In this document: positions 41,504 to 53,718 of the stretch, piece after piece
How the letters are laid out: the number at the start of each line of letters is the position of its first letter
How positions within the stretch are numbered: the first letter of the stretch is position 1
Position numbers and translations under genes: made by a program
Origin: Bacteroidia bacterium
GTDB taxonomy: Bacteria > Bacteroidota > Bacteroidia > Bacteroidales > VadinHA17
Reading direction: 5' to 3'
Length of the DNA: 54,461 nt
Assembly: GCA_026391215.1 (NCBI GenBank)
Contig: JAPLDX010000066.1
Location: 1-54,461, forward strand
Notes under the pieces: generated by a model
Told to the model about the DNA's origin: nothing
Seen by the model: only the letters and a program-made list of their open reading frames with translations
Databases searched by the model: none

Positions 41504-43335
41504 AGAAAAGATTCATAGCACTTCTATCTTATTTACTTTTCTGGCTTGTATTCTTCATCATTGCCAGGCTCTTTTTTATTACCACACATTATAGTGAAGC
41601 TTTTCAGTTCAACCTGGGATCCCTGGCTGCAACATTCCTTCATGGGATCAAACTCGATATTTCCGTAACAGGTTACATTCTCATCCTCCCGATGCTCCTC
41701 ATGATCCCCGGTATATACTTCAACGGGACCTGGTTCCGGCGTTTCTTGAAATGGTATACCTGTCTGATAATTCTGATCTCCTCAATTATTGTTGTTTCTG
41801 ACACTTTACTGTACAAATACTGGGGCTTCCGGATGGATTACACAGCATTGCAGTACCTGAATACTCCGAAAGAGGTTGTGGCAAATGTCACTGCTTTTCA
41901 GATTGCTATGGTAGCTCTTACAGTGATGCTGATCTCATTTATTTTTATTTGGTTGTATATAAAACTTATAGACAGGTTGTTTGACGGTTTTGACCGGGCT
42001 AGGATATGGCCTGTTGCCATGTTGATCTTTACCATCCTCTTTTGTGCTCTTATAATCCCCATCAGGGGAGGCGTTGGTATAGCCCCTATAAACGCAGGTA
42101 CTGTGTATTTCAGTGATGACATGTTCCTCAATCACACGGCAATCAATGTGACATGGAATGTCGGAAGCTCGGTTATCAATAAGAAACCTGTCGACAATCC
42201 TTATAAATATGGTGATCTCAATTCAGCAAAGGAACTTGTGGACTCGCTGACGGTAAAAAGCGGGACAACTGTGAAGATACTTAGCAATAACAGGCCTAAT
42301 ATTCTCTTCATTGTCCTTGAAAGTTTCGGAAGCGCTCTGGTTGGTCCGCTGGGCGGAGATTCACTCACTACCCCGTGCCTCAACAGGTATATTGATGAAG
42401 GAGTGCTTTTTACAAATTTCTATGCTTCAGGCAATCGTACCGATAAGGCTATGCCGGCAATCCTGAATGGTTATCCGGCTCAGCCTTCTGTCTCAATAAT
42501 GAAAGAACCGAAAAAGACACAGGCACTTCCCGGAATAGTCAAAATGATGAACGGACTGGGCTATCAAAGCGAATTCTGGTATGGAGGGGATATCAATTTT
42601 GCGAACTTCAATTCATTTATCATCAGTTCCGGTTTCAGCAGCATAATTACTAAAGACAATTTCAACCCGGAAGACTATAATTCCAAATGGGGAGTTCATG
42701 ACAATGTTCTCATTAAAACCCTTACAGATTCAATGAAGAGTGTAAGGGAACCATTCCTGAAAGTAGTTCTTACACTTTCAAGCCATGAGCCTTTTGAAGT
42801 ACCTATGGACCCTGTCTTTAAAGGTAATGATGACCTGACAAAATTCAGAAACTCAGTATATTACACGGATAAGACAATCGGTTCGTTCCTCGACTGGGCA
42901 AAAGGAACGGACTGGTGGAAAAACACCCTGGTTATTCTTGTCGCGGATCACTGCCGCAGGAATTCAGTTGAAGTGCTGGCTTATTCTGAGGATATATTCA
43001 GGATACCAATGCTCTGGCTGGGAGGCGCTCTGGCAACACATGATATTGAAATAGAAAAATTCGGGAGCCAGGTCGATATACCGCTGACATTATTGCATCA
43101 GCTTGATCTGGATGACAATTATCCGTTTGGAAAGGACCTTTTATCCCGGGAATCAAACTCATTTGCGTTTTATACATTCAATGAGGGATTTGCATTTATT
43201 ACCGACAGCTCAAAATATTTCTACGATCATAAGCTCGGTGCTCCTGTTGCCGAAGAGGGTGAAGATCCGGCATCAGCAGGCATGCTGGGTAAAGCTTACC
43301 TTCAGGTCCTGTACGATGATTTCCTGAATAGATAA
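41500..43335 (+). CDS. LTA synthase-like sulfatase family membrane protein
   Basis: A 611-residue protein: five hydrophobic helices (about 1-190) and a periplasmic alkaline-phosphatase-like domain (about 265-560). The metal and nucleophile residues are Glu274 in IVLESFGSA and Thr314 in GNRTDKAMPA, as in LtaS and phosphoethanolamine or phosphoglycerol transferases. VADHCRRN carries later metal ligands. Bacteroidota lack classical lipoteichoic acid, so the likely role is moving a phospho-head group onto a surface glycan or lipid. It is second in an operon with EamA, polysaccharide deacetylase and acyltransferase-like genes. Confidence 0.9.
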   Translation: MKKRFIALLSYLLFWLVFFIIARLFFITTHYSEAFQFNLGSLAATFLHGIKLDISVTGYILILPMLLMIPGIYFNGTWFRRFLKWYTCLIILISSIIVVSDTLLYKYWGFRMDYTALQYLNTPKEVVANVTAFQIAMVALTVMLISFIFIWLYIKLIDRLFDGFDRARIWPVAMLIFTILFCALIIPIRGGVGIAPINAGTVYFSDDMFLNHTAINVTWNVGSSVINKKPVDNPYKYGDLNSAKELVDSLTVKSGTTVKILSNNRPNILFIVLESFGSALVGPLGGDSLTTPCLNRYIDEGVLFTNFYASGNRTDKAMPAILNGYPAQPSVSIMKEPKKTQALPGIVKMMNGLGYQSEFWYGGDINFANFNSFIISSGFSSIITKDNFNPEDYNSKWGVHDNVLIKTLTDSMKSVREPFLKVVLTLSSHEPFEVPMDPVFKGNDDLTKFRNSVYYTDKTIGSFLDWAKGTDWWKNTLVILVADHCRRNSVEVLAYSEDIFRIPMLWLGGALATHDIEIEKFGSQVDIPLTLLHQLDLDDNYPFGKDLLSRESNSFAFYTFNEGFAFITDSSKYFYDHKLGAPVAEEGEDPASAGMLGKAYLQVLYDDFLNR

Positions 43336-43378
43336 GAAAGACCGAACACAGCACGCAGTTTTTTCTTAAATTTGTTAC

Positions 43379-44686
43379 ATGGAGCCTCTTGAGGTTAAAA
43401 TATTTACCAGGCAGAGTACATCCCGGCTGAGATATATTGCAGGAATAGTCCTGGATGACATACTTGGACTGAAATGGGAGGTCGTGACCGATAAGCGTAA
43501 GCTGGGCAAGCATCCTGTAATTAACTATTCATCTGAAGCTATAACCGGCTCTTTCAGGATCGTTCCTGATCCGCTGTTATTTGAGACAGGTGTAAGTCAA
43601 AGGGAGATAACTGTGAGCGAATGGAAGAGCTTGCCGGTATTCTTTCAGACTGACCCCCTGTCGGATCTGCCATTTGATATATTCGCCGCATCATTCTATA
43701 TGGTAACCCGGTATGAAGAATACCTTGAATTTCAGCCTGATGACCATGGACGTTTCAAGGCATCATCTTCCCTGGCTTTTAAAAACGGATTTCTTGGAAT
43801 CCCGATTGTTGACCTCTGGGCTAAGGAATTTGCAAAAACATTATTAAGGAAATTTCGAACAATTGCATTCAGGCGCAATGAGTTTAAGTCACTTCTTACG
43901 GTTGATATAGACATTCCGTTTGCATATCTGGGACGGAACCTCTTCAGAAGCTTCGGAGGGCTTGTCCGCGACTTTACCATGAAGAAAGGCAATGCAGCTG
44001 ACCGTTATCAGGTAGTATCAAAAGAGAAGAAAGATCCATATGAGGTATTTGATTATATCGTTGAAAAAATTGAAACCAGTAATACAGATGTCAGATTTTT
44101 CTTATCGGTGGGCGATTATTCAAAATACGACAAGAATCCATCCTGGAAAAATAATGAATACAGGGAGCTTATAAAAAAGATTGCCGCCAAATTCAATATC
44201 GGACTGCATCCCTCATATTATGCAGCAGGGAAATATTCAATGCTGGAAGAAGAGATGGCACACTTAAAGACGATCCTTGCCAGGGAAGTAATTGCGAGCC
44301 GCTTCCATTTTTTACGGCTGTTCACTCCTGGTTCATATAGGAACCTGCTAAAAGCCGGGATCAAAGAGGATTATTCAATGTGCTATCATGATGAACCAGG
44401 TTTCAGGGCAGGGATAGCGAGACCATATATGTTTTATGATGTTATTGAAGAGAAGCAGACGGACTTTAAGATCGTGCCTTTCCAGGTGATGGACGTCACG
44501 CTTTACGAGTATAAAAACCTTGATCCGGCTGCTTCAAAGGAGTTGATTTTCAAACTGATAAATGAAACCAGGAAAGTCGGGGGATTGTTCGTGAGTCTAT
44601 GGCACAATACCTCATTGCTTGAAAGCCCTGAATGGAAGGGGTGGAGAGAAACGTTTGAATCAATGTTACACGAACAACAGGCATGA
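43379..44686 (+). CDS. Polysaccharide deacetylase family protein
   Basis: A 435-residue cytoplasmic-looking protein. A long N-terminal region (about 1-170, including SDLPFDIFAASFYMVTRYEEY) is typical of a Bacteroidota family with a DUF7033-type head. The deacetylase fold begins at LLTVDIDIPFAY with a metal Asp and continues with GLHPSYYAAG and a C-terminal ...GLFVSLWHNTSL with a catalytic His. No signal peptide is seen. It likely trims acetyl groups or modifies a glycan precursor in the cytoplasm. It follows the sulfatase-like gene by 43 bases and overlaps the next start by four bases. Confidence 0.85.
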   Translation: MEPLEVKIFTRQSTSRLRYIAGIVLDDILGLKWEVVTDKRKLGKHPVINYSSEAITGSFRIVPDPLLFETGVSQREITVSEWKSLPVFFQTDPLSDLPFDIFAASFYMVTRYEEYLEFQPDDHGRFKASSSLAFKNGFLGIPIVDLWAKEFAKTLLRKFRTIAFRRNEFKSLLTVDIDIPFAYLGRNLFRSFGGLVRDFTMKKGNAADRYQVVSKEKKDPYEVFDYIVEKIETSNTDVRFFLSVGDYSKYDKNPSWKNNEYRELIKKIAAKFNIGLHPSYYAAGKYSMLEEEMAHLKTILAREVIASRFHFLRLFTPGSYRNLLKAGIKEDYSMCYHDEPGFRAGIARPYMFYDVIEEKQTDFKIVPFQVMDVTLYEYKNLDPAASKELIFKLINETRKVGGLFVSLWHNTSLLESPEWKGWRETFESMLHEQQA

Positions 44687-45588
44687 TCGTCCATTTGAAA
44701 CACGATGAAATAGACAGGGAGAAATGGGATAATTGCGTCAGTAATTCTCCCGGAACAAAACCCTATGGCTATTCATGGTATCTCGATATCATGACGCCGG
44801 ACTGGGAAGCGCTTGTTGATGATGACTATGTTTCAGTTTTCCCATTACCTGTGTTTAAAAAATATGGAATACGTTACATTACCACACCGGTATTCCTTCA
44901 GCAGCTTGGAGTCTATTCAGGGGATATTCTAACCCCTCAGGCTGTCAATGAATATCTCGAGAAAATACCTGATTCTTACAGGTTTATAGATCTTTGTATT
45001 CGTCAGCAAATTAACCATCCGGGATTTATCACTACTGCCAGGACAGATTACATGCTGGATCTGTCAACTGACTATGAAATTTTGTACAAGAATTTCTCGC
45101 GTAACTGCAAAAGAAACATTACTGCCTCGTTGCAAAATAAACCAGAGCTTGCTAAGGACGTAAAACCAGATGAACTTGTCAGATTGTTCCTTTCAAACAA
45201 AGGGAAAGATATTAAAGATATTAAGCTGTGGCATTATAAACGTCTTGAAAACCTGATGGAATACTGTGTCATGAGCAAACAGGGAAGAATCATCGGTGTC
45301 AGGAATGAATTGAAAGAACTGATATTCGGACTGTTTTTTATCGAGATCAATCTCAGTAAGACCATGATATTCCTGGTGAATACTAATGAGAGCAATAATA
45401 AAAGGATCGGGCACTTTATTTATAATGAATTGATAAAAGAATCTGCGGGATCCGGAGCTTTTTTTGATTTTGCCGGATCATCAATTCCTTCAATAGCACT
45501 TTTCATGGAGTCTTTCGGAAGCAGGAATTTTCCTTATTACAGGATTTACAGGAACAGGCTTCAATGGCCGATCAGGATCTTTAAATAA
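44683..45588 (+). CDS. GNAT/FemAB-like protein of unknown substrate
   Basis: A 301-residue protein with a divergent acyltransferase fold. NSPGTKPYGYSWYLDIMTP opens it, and the C-terminal part (NTNESNNKRIGHFIYNELI, then FFDFAGSSIPSIALFMESFG) matches the FemAB/GNAT pattern in which a helix after NE-rich residues packs on the acyl donor. It overlaps the deacetylase gene by four bases, so it probably belongs to the same glycan-modification operon. I cannot name the acyl donor. Confidence 0.65.
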   Translation: MIVHLKHDEIDREKWDNCVSNSPGTKPYGYSWYLDIMTPDWEALVDDDYVSVFPLPVFKKYGIRYITTPVFLQQLGVYSGDILTPQAVNEYLEKIPDSYRFIDLCIRQQINHPGFITTARTDYMLDLSTDYEILYKNFSRNCKRNITASLQNKPELAKDVKPDELVRLFLSNKGKDIKDIKLWHYKRLENLMEYCVMSKQGRIIGVRNELKELIFGLFFIEINLSKTMIFLVNTNESNNKRIGHFIYNELIKESAGSGAFFDFAGSSIPSIALFMESFGSRNFPYYRIYRNRLQWPIRIFK

Positions 45589-45591
45589 AGT

Positions 45592-46308
45592 TTAGAGTTT
45601 TTCCAGCTCTATTTCCTCATCAAGCTTCACTTCATTGAGCCTCTCATTTTCACACTTGACAGTGCGGGCAGGAAATTTCTTGAGAAGAGTGTAATTATGA
45701 GTGGCAACTACGACAGCTCTCCCGGTCTTGCTTATATCTATCAGAAGCTTTATGATTCCCTCTGAAGTCTCCGGATCCAGATTTCCGGTTGGTTCATCAG
45801 CCAGGATGATATCCGGATCATTAAGAAGTGCCCTTCCGATAACAACTCTCTGCTGCTCACCCCCTGAAAGCTGATGAGGCATTTTATAACCTTTCAGCCC
45901 GAGACCCACCTTTTCAAGAACATCACCAATCCGTGCATTTATTTCATTCTTGTTTTTCCATCCTGTTGACTTAAGAACAAACTCAAGATTGTCATGCACC
46001 GACCTGTCGATCAGAAGCTGGAAGTCCTGGAAAACTATTCCAAGCTTTCTGCGAAGCATCGGAACATCCTTTGTTCTTAGCTTTAAAAGATTAAAGCCTG
46101 CAACAACGCCTGTACCCTCTTTAAGAGGTATCTGGGCATTAATTGTTTTTATGAGGCTTGTTTTTCCGCTTCCAACCCTGCCTACAAGGTACATGAACTC
46201 ACCTTTTCTTACACTTAGACTCACATTTGACAGAACCAGGTGATCATGCTGCCAGATAAGGCAATCTTTCAGATCAATAATCACATCCAAGGGTAGAACC
46301 TCCTGCAT
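45592..46308 (-). CDS. ftsE: FtsE-like ABC ATPase
   Basis: A 238-residue ABC-transporter ATPase. Walker A GRVGSGKTSL (residues 43-52), signature LSGGEQQRV, Walker B IILADEPTGNLDPETS and the H-loop VVVATHNYTLL are all present. The wording, with a short N-terminal strand and VGRVGSGKTSLIKT, matches the Bacteroidota FtsE group, which works with FtsX to control septal cell-wall hydrolases. No ftsX lies next to it, as is common in this phylum; a LolD-type lipoprotein exporter is the alternative. Confidence 0.85.
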   Translation of the reverse strand: MQEVLPLDVIIDLKDCLIWQHDHLVLSNVSLSVRKGEFMYLVGRVGSGKTSLIKTINAQIPLKEGTGVVAGFNLLKLRTKDVPMLRRKLGIVFQDFQLLIDRSVHDNLEFVLKSTGWKNKNEINARIGDVLEKVGLGLKGYKMPHQLSGGEQQRVVIGRALLNDPDIILADEPTGNLDPETSEGIIKLLIDISKTGRAVVVATHNYTLLKKFPARTVKCENERLNEVKLDEEIELEKL

Positions 46309-46534
46309 TTCCGGATTTTTATGTGCAAAATAAAGAAAGAATTGATAAATAACATTTGGATGTTGATAAAATCAATAATAAAGCCCGGTTGCTGGCGTTT
46401 AATAATTGTAATTTTACAACTGATTTTAAAAATATAAATGTGTTATATATGGCTATCTATTAATCTGTTATGAATCAAATAAAATCTCAGGAAACAAAAC
46501 GGATCTAAAAGAGAAAAGCCAAAAGAAACAAGTT

Positions 46535-49500
46535 ATGAACAGAAAAAGATATTTTTTTACTCTCAGCCTTTTCCTTATTATTTTCAGTAATGCCGTATCC
46601 CAGGTCTCTTTTACCGGTAAAGAGGTGAAATCGGATTTTGAGCGGGGGATGGAATTGTTCAATAAGGAAAAGTATCCCGCTGCGATCAGGCTTTTCGATT
46701 CATACATTAAAAACACTGAAAACACTAACCTGCTTACAGTCGCTGAGGCAGAATATTACAGGTCAATTGCTGCACTGAGTCTTTTCAATCCCGATGCTGA
46801 ATTCAGAATGGTATCTTTTATCCGCACCCATCCTGAAAGCCCGAGGATCAATGAAGCATATCTGGCTCTCGGCGATTATTTCTATCAGAATAAAAACTAC
46901 AGGAAGGCAGTAACCTACTATGAAGAAGTAAACAGGCAGGAACTTTCTGCGGAAAAACTGCCGGAATATTTCTTCAGGCTCGGCTATTCTCATTTTGTAC
47001 GGGGCGAAAAACCCAGGGCTCTCCTTATGTTTTCAGAGATAAAGGATATTGATACAGAGTACACTCCACCTGCTGTCTATTATTTTTCTCATATAGCTTA
47101 TGAACAGAAAATGTACCAGACAGCAATGGAAGGTTTTTCCAGGCTGAAGGGTGACGAAACTTTCGGAAGCGTAGTACCCTTTTATATTGTACAGATACTC
47201 TATCTTCAGAAGAATTATGACGAAATACTTAAAATTGCACCTGATCTTATCAGCTCAGCCGGAAAGGACCGGGCTATTGAACTTTACAGGTTTATTGGAG
47301 ACGCTTATTACAACAAGGGGAATTATAAGGAAGCATTGCCGTATCTCGAAAAATTTGCCACCGGCACAATAATAAGCGGCAGGGAGGATAAATACCAGCT
47401 TGCCTACTGCTACTATAAAACGGGAGAGATAGATAAGGCAATAACTATGTTGCGCGAAATAGGTTCAAGGAATGATCTCCTCAGCCAGAATATATGGTTT
47501 ATCCTTGGCGATTGTTATCTTCAGAAGGGAGATAAAAAGCGTGCTCAATTCGGATTTTCGGAAGCCTCAAAGCTTGACTTTGATAAAAAGATAAAGGAAG
47601 ATGCCCTTTTCAATTATGCAAAGATCACCTATGAGACATCATATTCTCCTTTTGGCGAGGCCACTGCCTCCTTTCAGAAATATATTGAAGAATATCCCGG
47701 TTCAGACAGGATAGAGGTAGCTTATAATTATCTGGTGTCTACTTACTTGCAGGCTAAGAACTATAAAGCTGCCCTTGCGTCCCTTGACAGGATCAGAAGT
47801 AAGGATAGCAGACTGGAGGAGGCATATCAGAGAGTGGCATTCTTCAGGGGACTTGAACTTTTTAAGAACATGGAGCTTGAAGCTTCAGTAAATATGTTCG
47901 ATAAATCGCTTAAATATCAAAAATATGACCGTCAGCTGAAAGCCAGGGCGATCTACTGGAGAGGGGAAGCTAACTACAGGCTTGGCAACTTTGAAAATGC
48001 TAAAGCAGACTATTCAGAATTTATGGCAATACCCGGCTCATTGCTCTTAGGTGAATCAGGTCTTGTAAGGTATAATCTCGGCTATGCGCTGTACAACCTC
48101 AGGGATTATCCAAATGCTCTCACTAATCTGAAATCATTTGAATCCAATGTTGCCAGTGCAAGATCAGAAGTAATGGCAGATGCCAGGAACAGGATCGGCG
48201 ATTGCTATTATATAACCACAAGCTATCCGGAGGCAATAAGCTATTACGATAAAGTTATCGATTTCGGCAAGGTGGATGCAGATTATGCGATGTTCCAGAA
48301 AGGATTTTCGCTGGGGCTCATGAGTGATGAACGGGGAAAATCGGAAGTCCTTACATTGCTTGTGTCGAGGTATCCGTCTTCTGCCTATGTTCCGAATGCT
48401 ATCTTTGAAAGGGGCAGGGCATACCTTGTTCTGAATGAATTTTCAAAAGGCGAAGCGGACTTCAATACTATCATAACATCTTACCAGTCAACACCTTTTG
48501 TTCCAAGGGCAATTGTTCAGCTCGGACTCCTTTATTATAACCTGGGAGAAAATGAAAAAGCTATTGCCCAGTATAAGAAAGTAATAGAAAATTATAAATC
48601 AACTCCCGAAGCGCGTTATGCATTGACAGGCCTTAAGAATGCTTATGTTGAAATAAATGATGTTGATGCCTATTTCGCATATCTTAAAACCCTGCAGGGA
48701 TATGGCGATGTAAACCTGGCTCAGAAGGATTCTCTTCTTTATACCTCGGGCGAAAATCTGTATATCAATGGTAAATATGACAGGGCAACAGAGATATTCA
48801 GGAATTATCTGAATGAGTTTCCAAACGGGAGCTTCCTTCAAAATGCACAGTTTTACCTTGCCGAATGCCTCAGGTCGACAGGGAAGAACGAAGAAGCCGT
48901 TAAACTGTATACTGCTGTTACAGATGCACCAAACAACCAGTTTACTGAACAGGCGCTAATGGCAGCTGCAGGAATTTATTACGATATGGAGGATTTTGCT
49001 TCGTCACTGAAGAATTATGAGATACTTGAAAAAGTGGCAGGAAATTCCGAGAACAAGATAATTTCGCTGAGAGGAGGGCTCAGATCTGCTTACCAGCTTG
49101 GCGATGCACAGAAAACCATTTCAGTTGCAGATAAGATAAATGGCACAGTAAATGTCCCGGAAGAACTGATGAGGGAATCTGTATTCATGAGGGCGAAAGC
49201 AAATTACAGTCTTAATAATTTTGATGAGGCTCTTAGCGATTTCAGGAAAACCGCGACTGAAGTTGCAAGCATTGAAGGTGCAGAGTCAAAATACAGGGTT
49301 GCCGAACTGCTCTTCAGAAAGGAACAGGTAATAGAATCCGAGAAAGTTGTTAATGAGTTTATTGATCAGAATACTCCGCACCAGTACTGGATGGCAAGAA
49401 TGTTCATCCTTCTTTCAGACATAAGTGTTAAAAAGGGAGATACTCTTCAGGCAAGAGCAACTCTTCAGAGCCTTAAAGACTACTATACCATCGATAATGA

Positions 49501-49555
49501 CGGGATCCTTGATGAAGTAAAGTCGAAGCTTGATGCCCTGAGCCAAAATAACTGA
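46535..49555 (+). CDS. Large TPR-repeat periplasmic protein
   Basis: A 1006-residue protein with a signal peptide (about 1-22, ending AVSQ) and a series of at least twelve tetratricopeptide-like helical repeats (for example FNKEKYPAAIRLFDSYIKN and LGENEKAIAQYKKVIENY) covering almost the whole chain. It has no membrane span after the signal. It resembles TolA-binding/YbgF-type scaffold proteins of the envelope. A partner outer-membrane barrel protein begins 21 bases downstream, so they are likely to form an envelope complex. The upstream 226-base gap holds a palindrome TTGTAA-TT-TTACAA (46406-46419) of unknown meaning. Confidence 0.9.
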   Translation: MNRKRYFFTLSLFLIIFSNAVSQVSFTGKEVKSDFERGMELFNKEKYPAAIRLFDSYIKNTENTNLLTVAEAEYYRSIAALSLFNPDAEFRMVSFIRTHPESPRINEAYLALGDYFYQNKNYRKAVTYYEEVNRQELSAEKLPEYFFRLGYSHFVRGEKPRALLMFSEIKDIDTEYTPPAVYYFSHIAYEQKMYQTAMEGFSRLKGDETFGSVVPFYIVQILYLQKNYDEILKIAPDLISSAGKDRAIELYRFIGDAYYNKGNYKEALPYLEKFATGTIISGREDKYQLAYCYYKTGEIDKAITMLREIGSRNDLLSQNIWFILGDCYLQKGDKKRAQFGFSEASKLDFDKKIKEDALFNYAKITYETSYSPFGEATASFQKYIEEYPGSDRIEVAYNYLVSTYLQAKNYKAALASLDRIRSKDSRLEEAYQRVAFFRGLELFKNMELEASVNMFDKSLKYQKYDRQLKARAIYWRGEANYRLGNFENAKADYSEFMAIPGSLLLGESGLVRYNLGYALYNLRDYPNALTNLKSFESNVASARSEVMADARNRIGDCYYITTSYPEAISYYDKVIDFGKVDADYAMFQKGFSLGLMSDERGKSEVLTLLVSRYPSSAYVPNAIFERGRAYLVLNEFSKGEADFNTIITSYQSTPFVPRAIVQLGLLYYNLGENEKAIAQYKKVIENYKSTPEARYALTGLKNAYVEINDVDAYFAYLKTLQGYGDVNLAQKDSLLYTSGENLYINGKYDRATEIFRNYLNEFPNGSFLQNAQFYLAECLRSTGKNEEAVKLYTAVTDAPNNQFTEQALMAAAGIYYDMEDFASSLKNYEILEKVAGNSENKIISLRGGLRSAYQLGDAQKTISVADKINGTVNVPEELMRESVFMRAKANYSLNNFDEALSDFRKTATEVASIEGAESKYRVAELLFRKEQVIESEKVVNEFIDQNTPHQYWMARMFILLSDISVKKGDTLQARATLQSLKDYYTIDNDGILDEVKSKLDALSQNN

Positions 49556-49576
49556 TAATTAAAAAACTAATTTCTG

Positions 49577-51295
49577 ATGAAACGAATCCTCATAATACAA
49601 CTCCTGATACTTCTGATTCTCGTGCCTGTTTCTGCACAGACCGGCCAGCAGGATCTGAAACGGGAGGTGACTCTATATAATCCTTACAAACCTTCCCTTT
49701 CCCCCGCTAAGAAGAGAAGCTTCTTTCCCAATATGGAAGACACCACAAGACTTAATCCCGGCTTTAAATATGACATCACCATTAAGCCGTTTATGCCGGA
49801 ATATACTATCAGCCCCATAAAAGCTGCATCGCTTGTGCCCGATCCTCTTCCAAAGCTGTATAAAAGCTGGGTAAAAATAGGATTCGGCAATTATATCACA
49901 CCCCTTGCAGAGGTCAGTATTTCAAATGAACGTTCAAAAAAAGGAGCTGTCGGCTTCTATGCACGGCACTTTTCGACAAATGGAAAAGTAAAACTTCAGA
50001 ATGAGGAAAAAGTATATGCCGGATACATGGATAATGATGCTTCCCTTTACGGCAGGAAATTCTTCAGATACAATTACCTGGAGGGCTCTGTTGATTACAG
50101 CCAGAGGGTAAGGTATGCATATGGTTACGATACCAGTATTGCAGGCTATGAAACACCCGCAAATAAGGATATTAAGCTGGGATATAATAACATTGGCGCT
50201 GATATATCAGTTGCCTCCCTGACGCTCGATTCTGCAAAGTTCTCCTATGATTTCGATGCTGATTACGATTTCTTCTTTAGTGCTTCTGAACGCTACCAGC
50301 ATCACGCAGGACTGACCGGAACCATGGCAACATTATATAAAGGTTTCTACGCAGGATCAGGAATTGATTTTGACTTTTATCGTCCGGCAAATGATATTTT
50401 TGACGGATCAAAGTTTATAGTTGCACTTAGCCCGTTCATTAAAAAAAGCACCCAACAGTGGAATTTCAAGGCAGGCATTCAGCTGCTTCTCGATAAAGAT
50501 ACGACAGCCTCGCCAAAATTTTATTTTTACCCTGATGTCCTGTTTGGATTCAGTGTGGTACCTGAGTATGTAAGCTTCTTTGCCGGCCTCAATGGAAAGC
50601 TTGAGATAAATGAACCTCAGAGTGTCATTGAAGAAAATCCTTTTGTCTATGATTTCTGGGGAACTCTTTTCCTTCTTAAGAATACGAGCCATCAGCTTAT
50701 TGTATCAGCAGGACTAAAAGGAAATACCGGAATTGGAGGCAACTACCTTGTATCTGCTTCATATTCATTTATTAATGACATGCTGTTTTTCTCCAACCTG
50801 CTTTCCCCCGGGTTGATACCACCGGGGCCACAGATGGGTAACTACTTTATCCCGCTTACCGACGACGGGGAGCTACTAAAGATACATGGAGAGATGAATG
50901 GCATTATTAATGATGAATTTACCTACAGTGGAAGCGCAAACTGGTATAATTATACCCTTACAAACCAGGAATATCCATGGAATAAGCCCGGATGGGACGG
51001 GCAGATTGGGCTAAAATACAACCTGAGAGACAAAATTATAGCCGGGATTGGAGTAACTGCCCTGGGCAGGCGAAACAATGTTGTATCAAATGTAAATATG
51101 CTTATTGGAACGACCCTGATTAAGTTTGAAGAGCCTGTTCATGTGAACTTTAATATCAATGCAGAGTACAGATTCACAAATATCCTGTCATTCTGGCTCA
51201 GATTGAATAATATCTCATTCAACCGGTACAATGAATGGGCTTATTATCCTTCCCAGAGGTTTATCGGGTTGGTGGGATTTACATATAGTTTATAA
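49577..51295 (+). CDS. Outer-membrane beta-barrel protein (TonB-receptor-barrel-like)
   Basis: A 572-residue secreted protein with a signal peptide (about 1-21, ending VSAQ). The rest alternates polar and hydrophobic residues as in a beta-barrel and ends with a terminal Leu (FTYSL). The N-terminus lacks a plug domain, so it is a barrel without a TonB plug, or a receptor-like barrel that has lost it. It follows the TPR protein by 21 bases and forms a pair with it. Function is not known; an envelope anchor or transport pore is inferred. Confidence 0.78.
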   Translation: MKRILIIQLLILLILVPVSAQTGQQDLKREVTLYNPYKPSLSPAKKRSFFPNMEDTTRLNPGFKYDITIKPFMPEYTISPIKAASLVPDPLPKLYKSWVKIGFGNYITPLAEVSISNERSKKGAVGFYARHFSTNGKVKLQNEEKVYAGYMDNDASLYGRKFFRYNYLEGSVDYSQRVRYAYGYDTSIAGYETPANKDIKLGYNNIGADISVASLTLDSAKFSYDFDADYDFFFSASERYQHHAGLTGTMATLYKGFYAGSGIDFDFYRPANDIFDGSKFIVALSPFIKKSTQQWNFKAGIQLLLDKDTTASPKFYFYPDVLFGFSVVPEYVSFFAGLNGKLEINEPQSVIEENPFVYDFWGTLFLLKNTSHQLIVSAGLKGNTGIGGNYLVSASYSFINDMLFFSNLLSPGLIPPGPQMGNYFIPLTDDGELLKIHGEMNGIINDEFTYSGSANWYNYTLTNQEYPWNKPGWDGQIGLKYNLRDKIIAGIGVTALGRRNNVVSNVNMLIGTTLIKFEEPVHVNFNINAEYRFTNILSFWLRLNNISFNRYNEWAYYPSQRFIGLVGFTYSL

Positions 51296-51304
51296 GAAAA
51301 ATAC

Positions 51305-51467
51305 ATGTACTCACCCCCTATGTTCCCCCTCTCTACTTCGTAAAGAGGAGGAAGTTGTTGTCATACAATATGTTAAGGCCCTCTCTTTGCTTCAGCCCCC
51401 TGCCTTGCGTAAGCAGGGAAGGGGGTTGGGGGAAGGGTACATGTAGTTCAGGAGGGGGTGAGTACAT
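51305..51467. repeat. 163-bp element with 14-bp terminal inverted repeats
   Basis: ATGTACTCACCCCC (51305-51318) and GGGGGTGAGTACAT (51454-51467) are perfect inverse copies. Inside are two further inverted repeats: CCTCT-type (51327-51352) and CCCTGC-type (51401-51421). It encodes nothing long. Shape and size fit a miniature inverted-repeat element, or a composite of terminators after the barrel gene. Confidence 0.7.
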
Positions 51468-51548
51468 ATGATTCAGGGACTGTTAATTTCTAAAGAAAAT
51501 TGTGCATAAATTTTAACATTATTTTATGAAAAAACGGTAAAAATTCCG

Positions 51549-51556
51549 TATTTTTG
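51549..51556 (+). promoter_or_regulatory. Putative -7 box for gyrB
   Basis: TATTTTTG matches TAnnTTTG exactly. No convincing TTTG lies 19-21 bases upstream. It would leave a leader of about 170 bases containing a hairpin. Confidence 0.4.
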
Positions 51557-51736
51557 TCGAGTTAATTAAATCACATGGGATCAGTTATTTACAACACGTG
51601 AAGAGAGGAATTTTCTGAGGGCTGGCTTATATTAAAAATATTTACCCCGAAAATCATTTTTATTGTCAGTTATTTAAGAGAAAAAAGATTCTCTTCAGGG
51701 ATTTATAATAGGTTTTTTAAGGTCGAAAAAAGATAA

Positions 51737-53704
<1,968 letters not shown>

Positions 53705-53718
53705 AACAGCACCAAATT

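Noticed and set aside
46406..46419. Palindrome TTGTAA-TT-TTACAA as a second site for the GntR regulator
   Set aside because: Shares the TTGTA core but lacks the flanking bases of the 32620 palindrome and precedes an unrelated TPR gene; likely chance.
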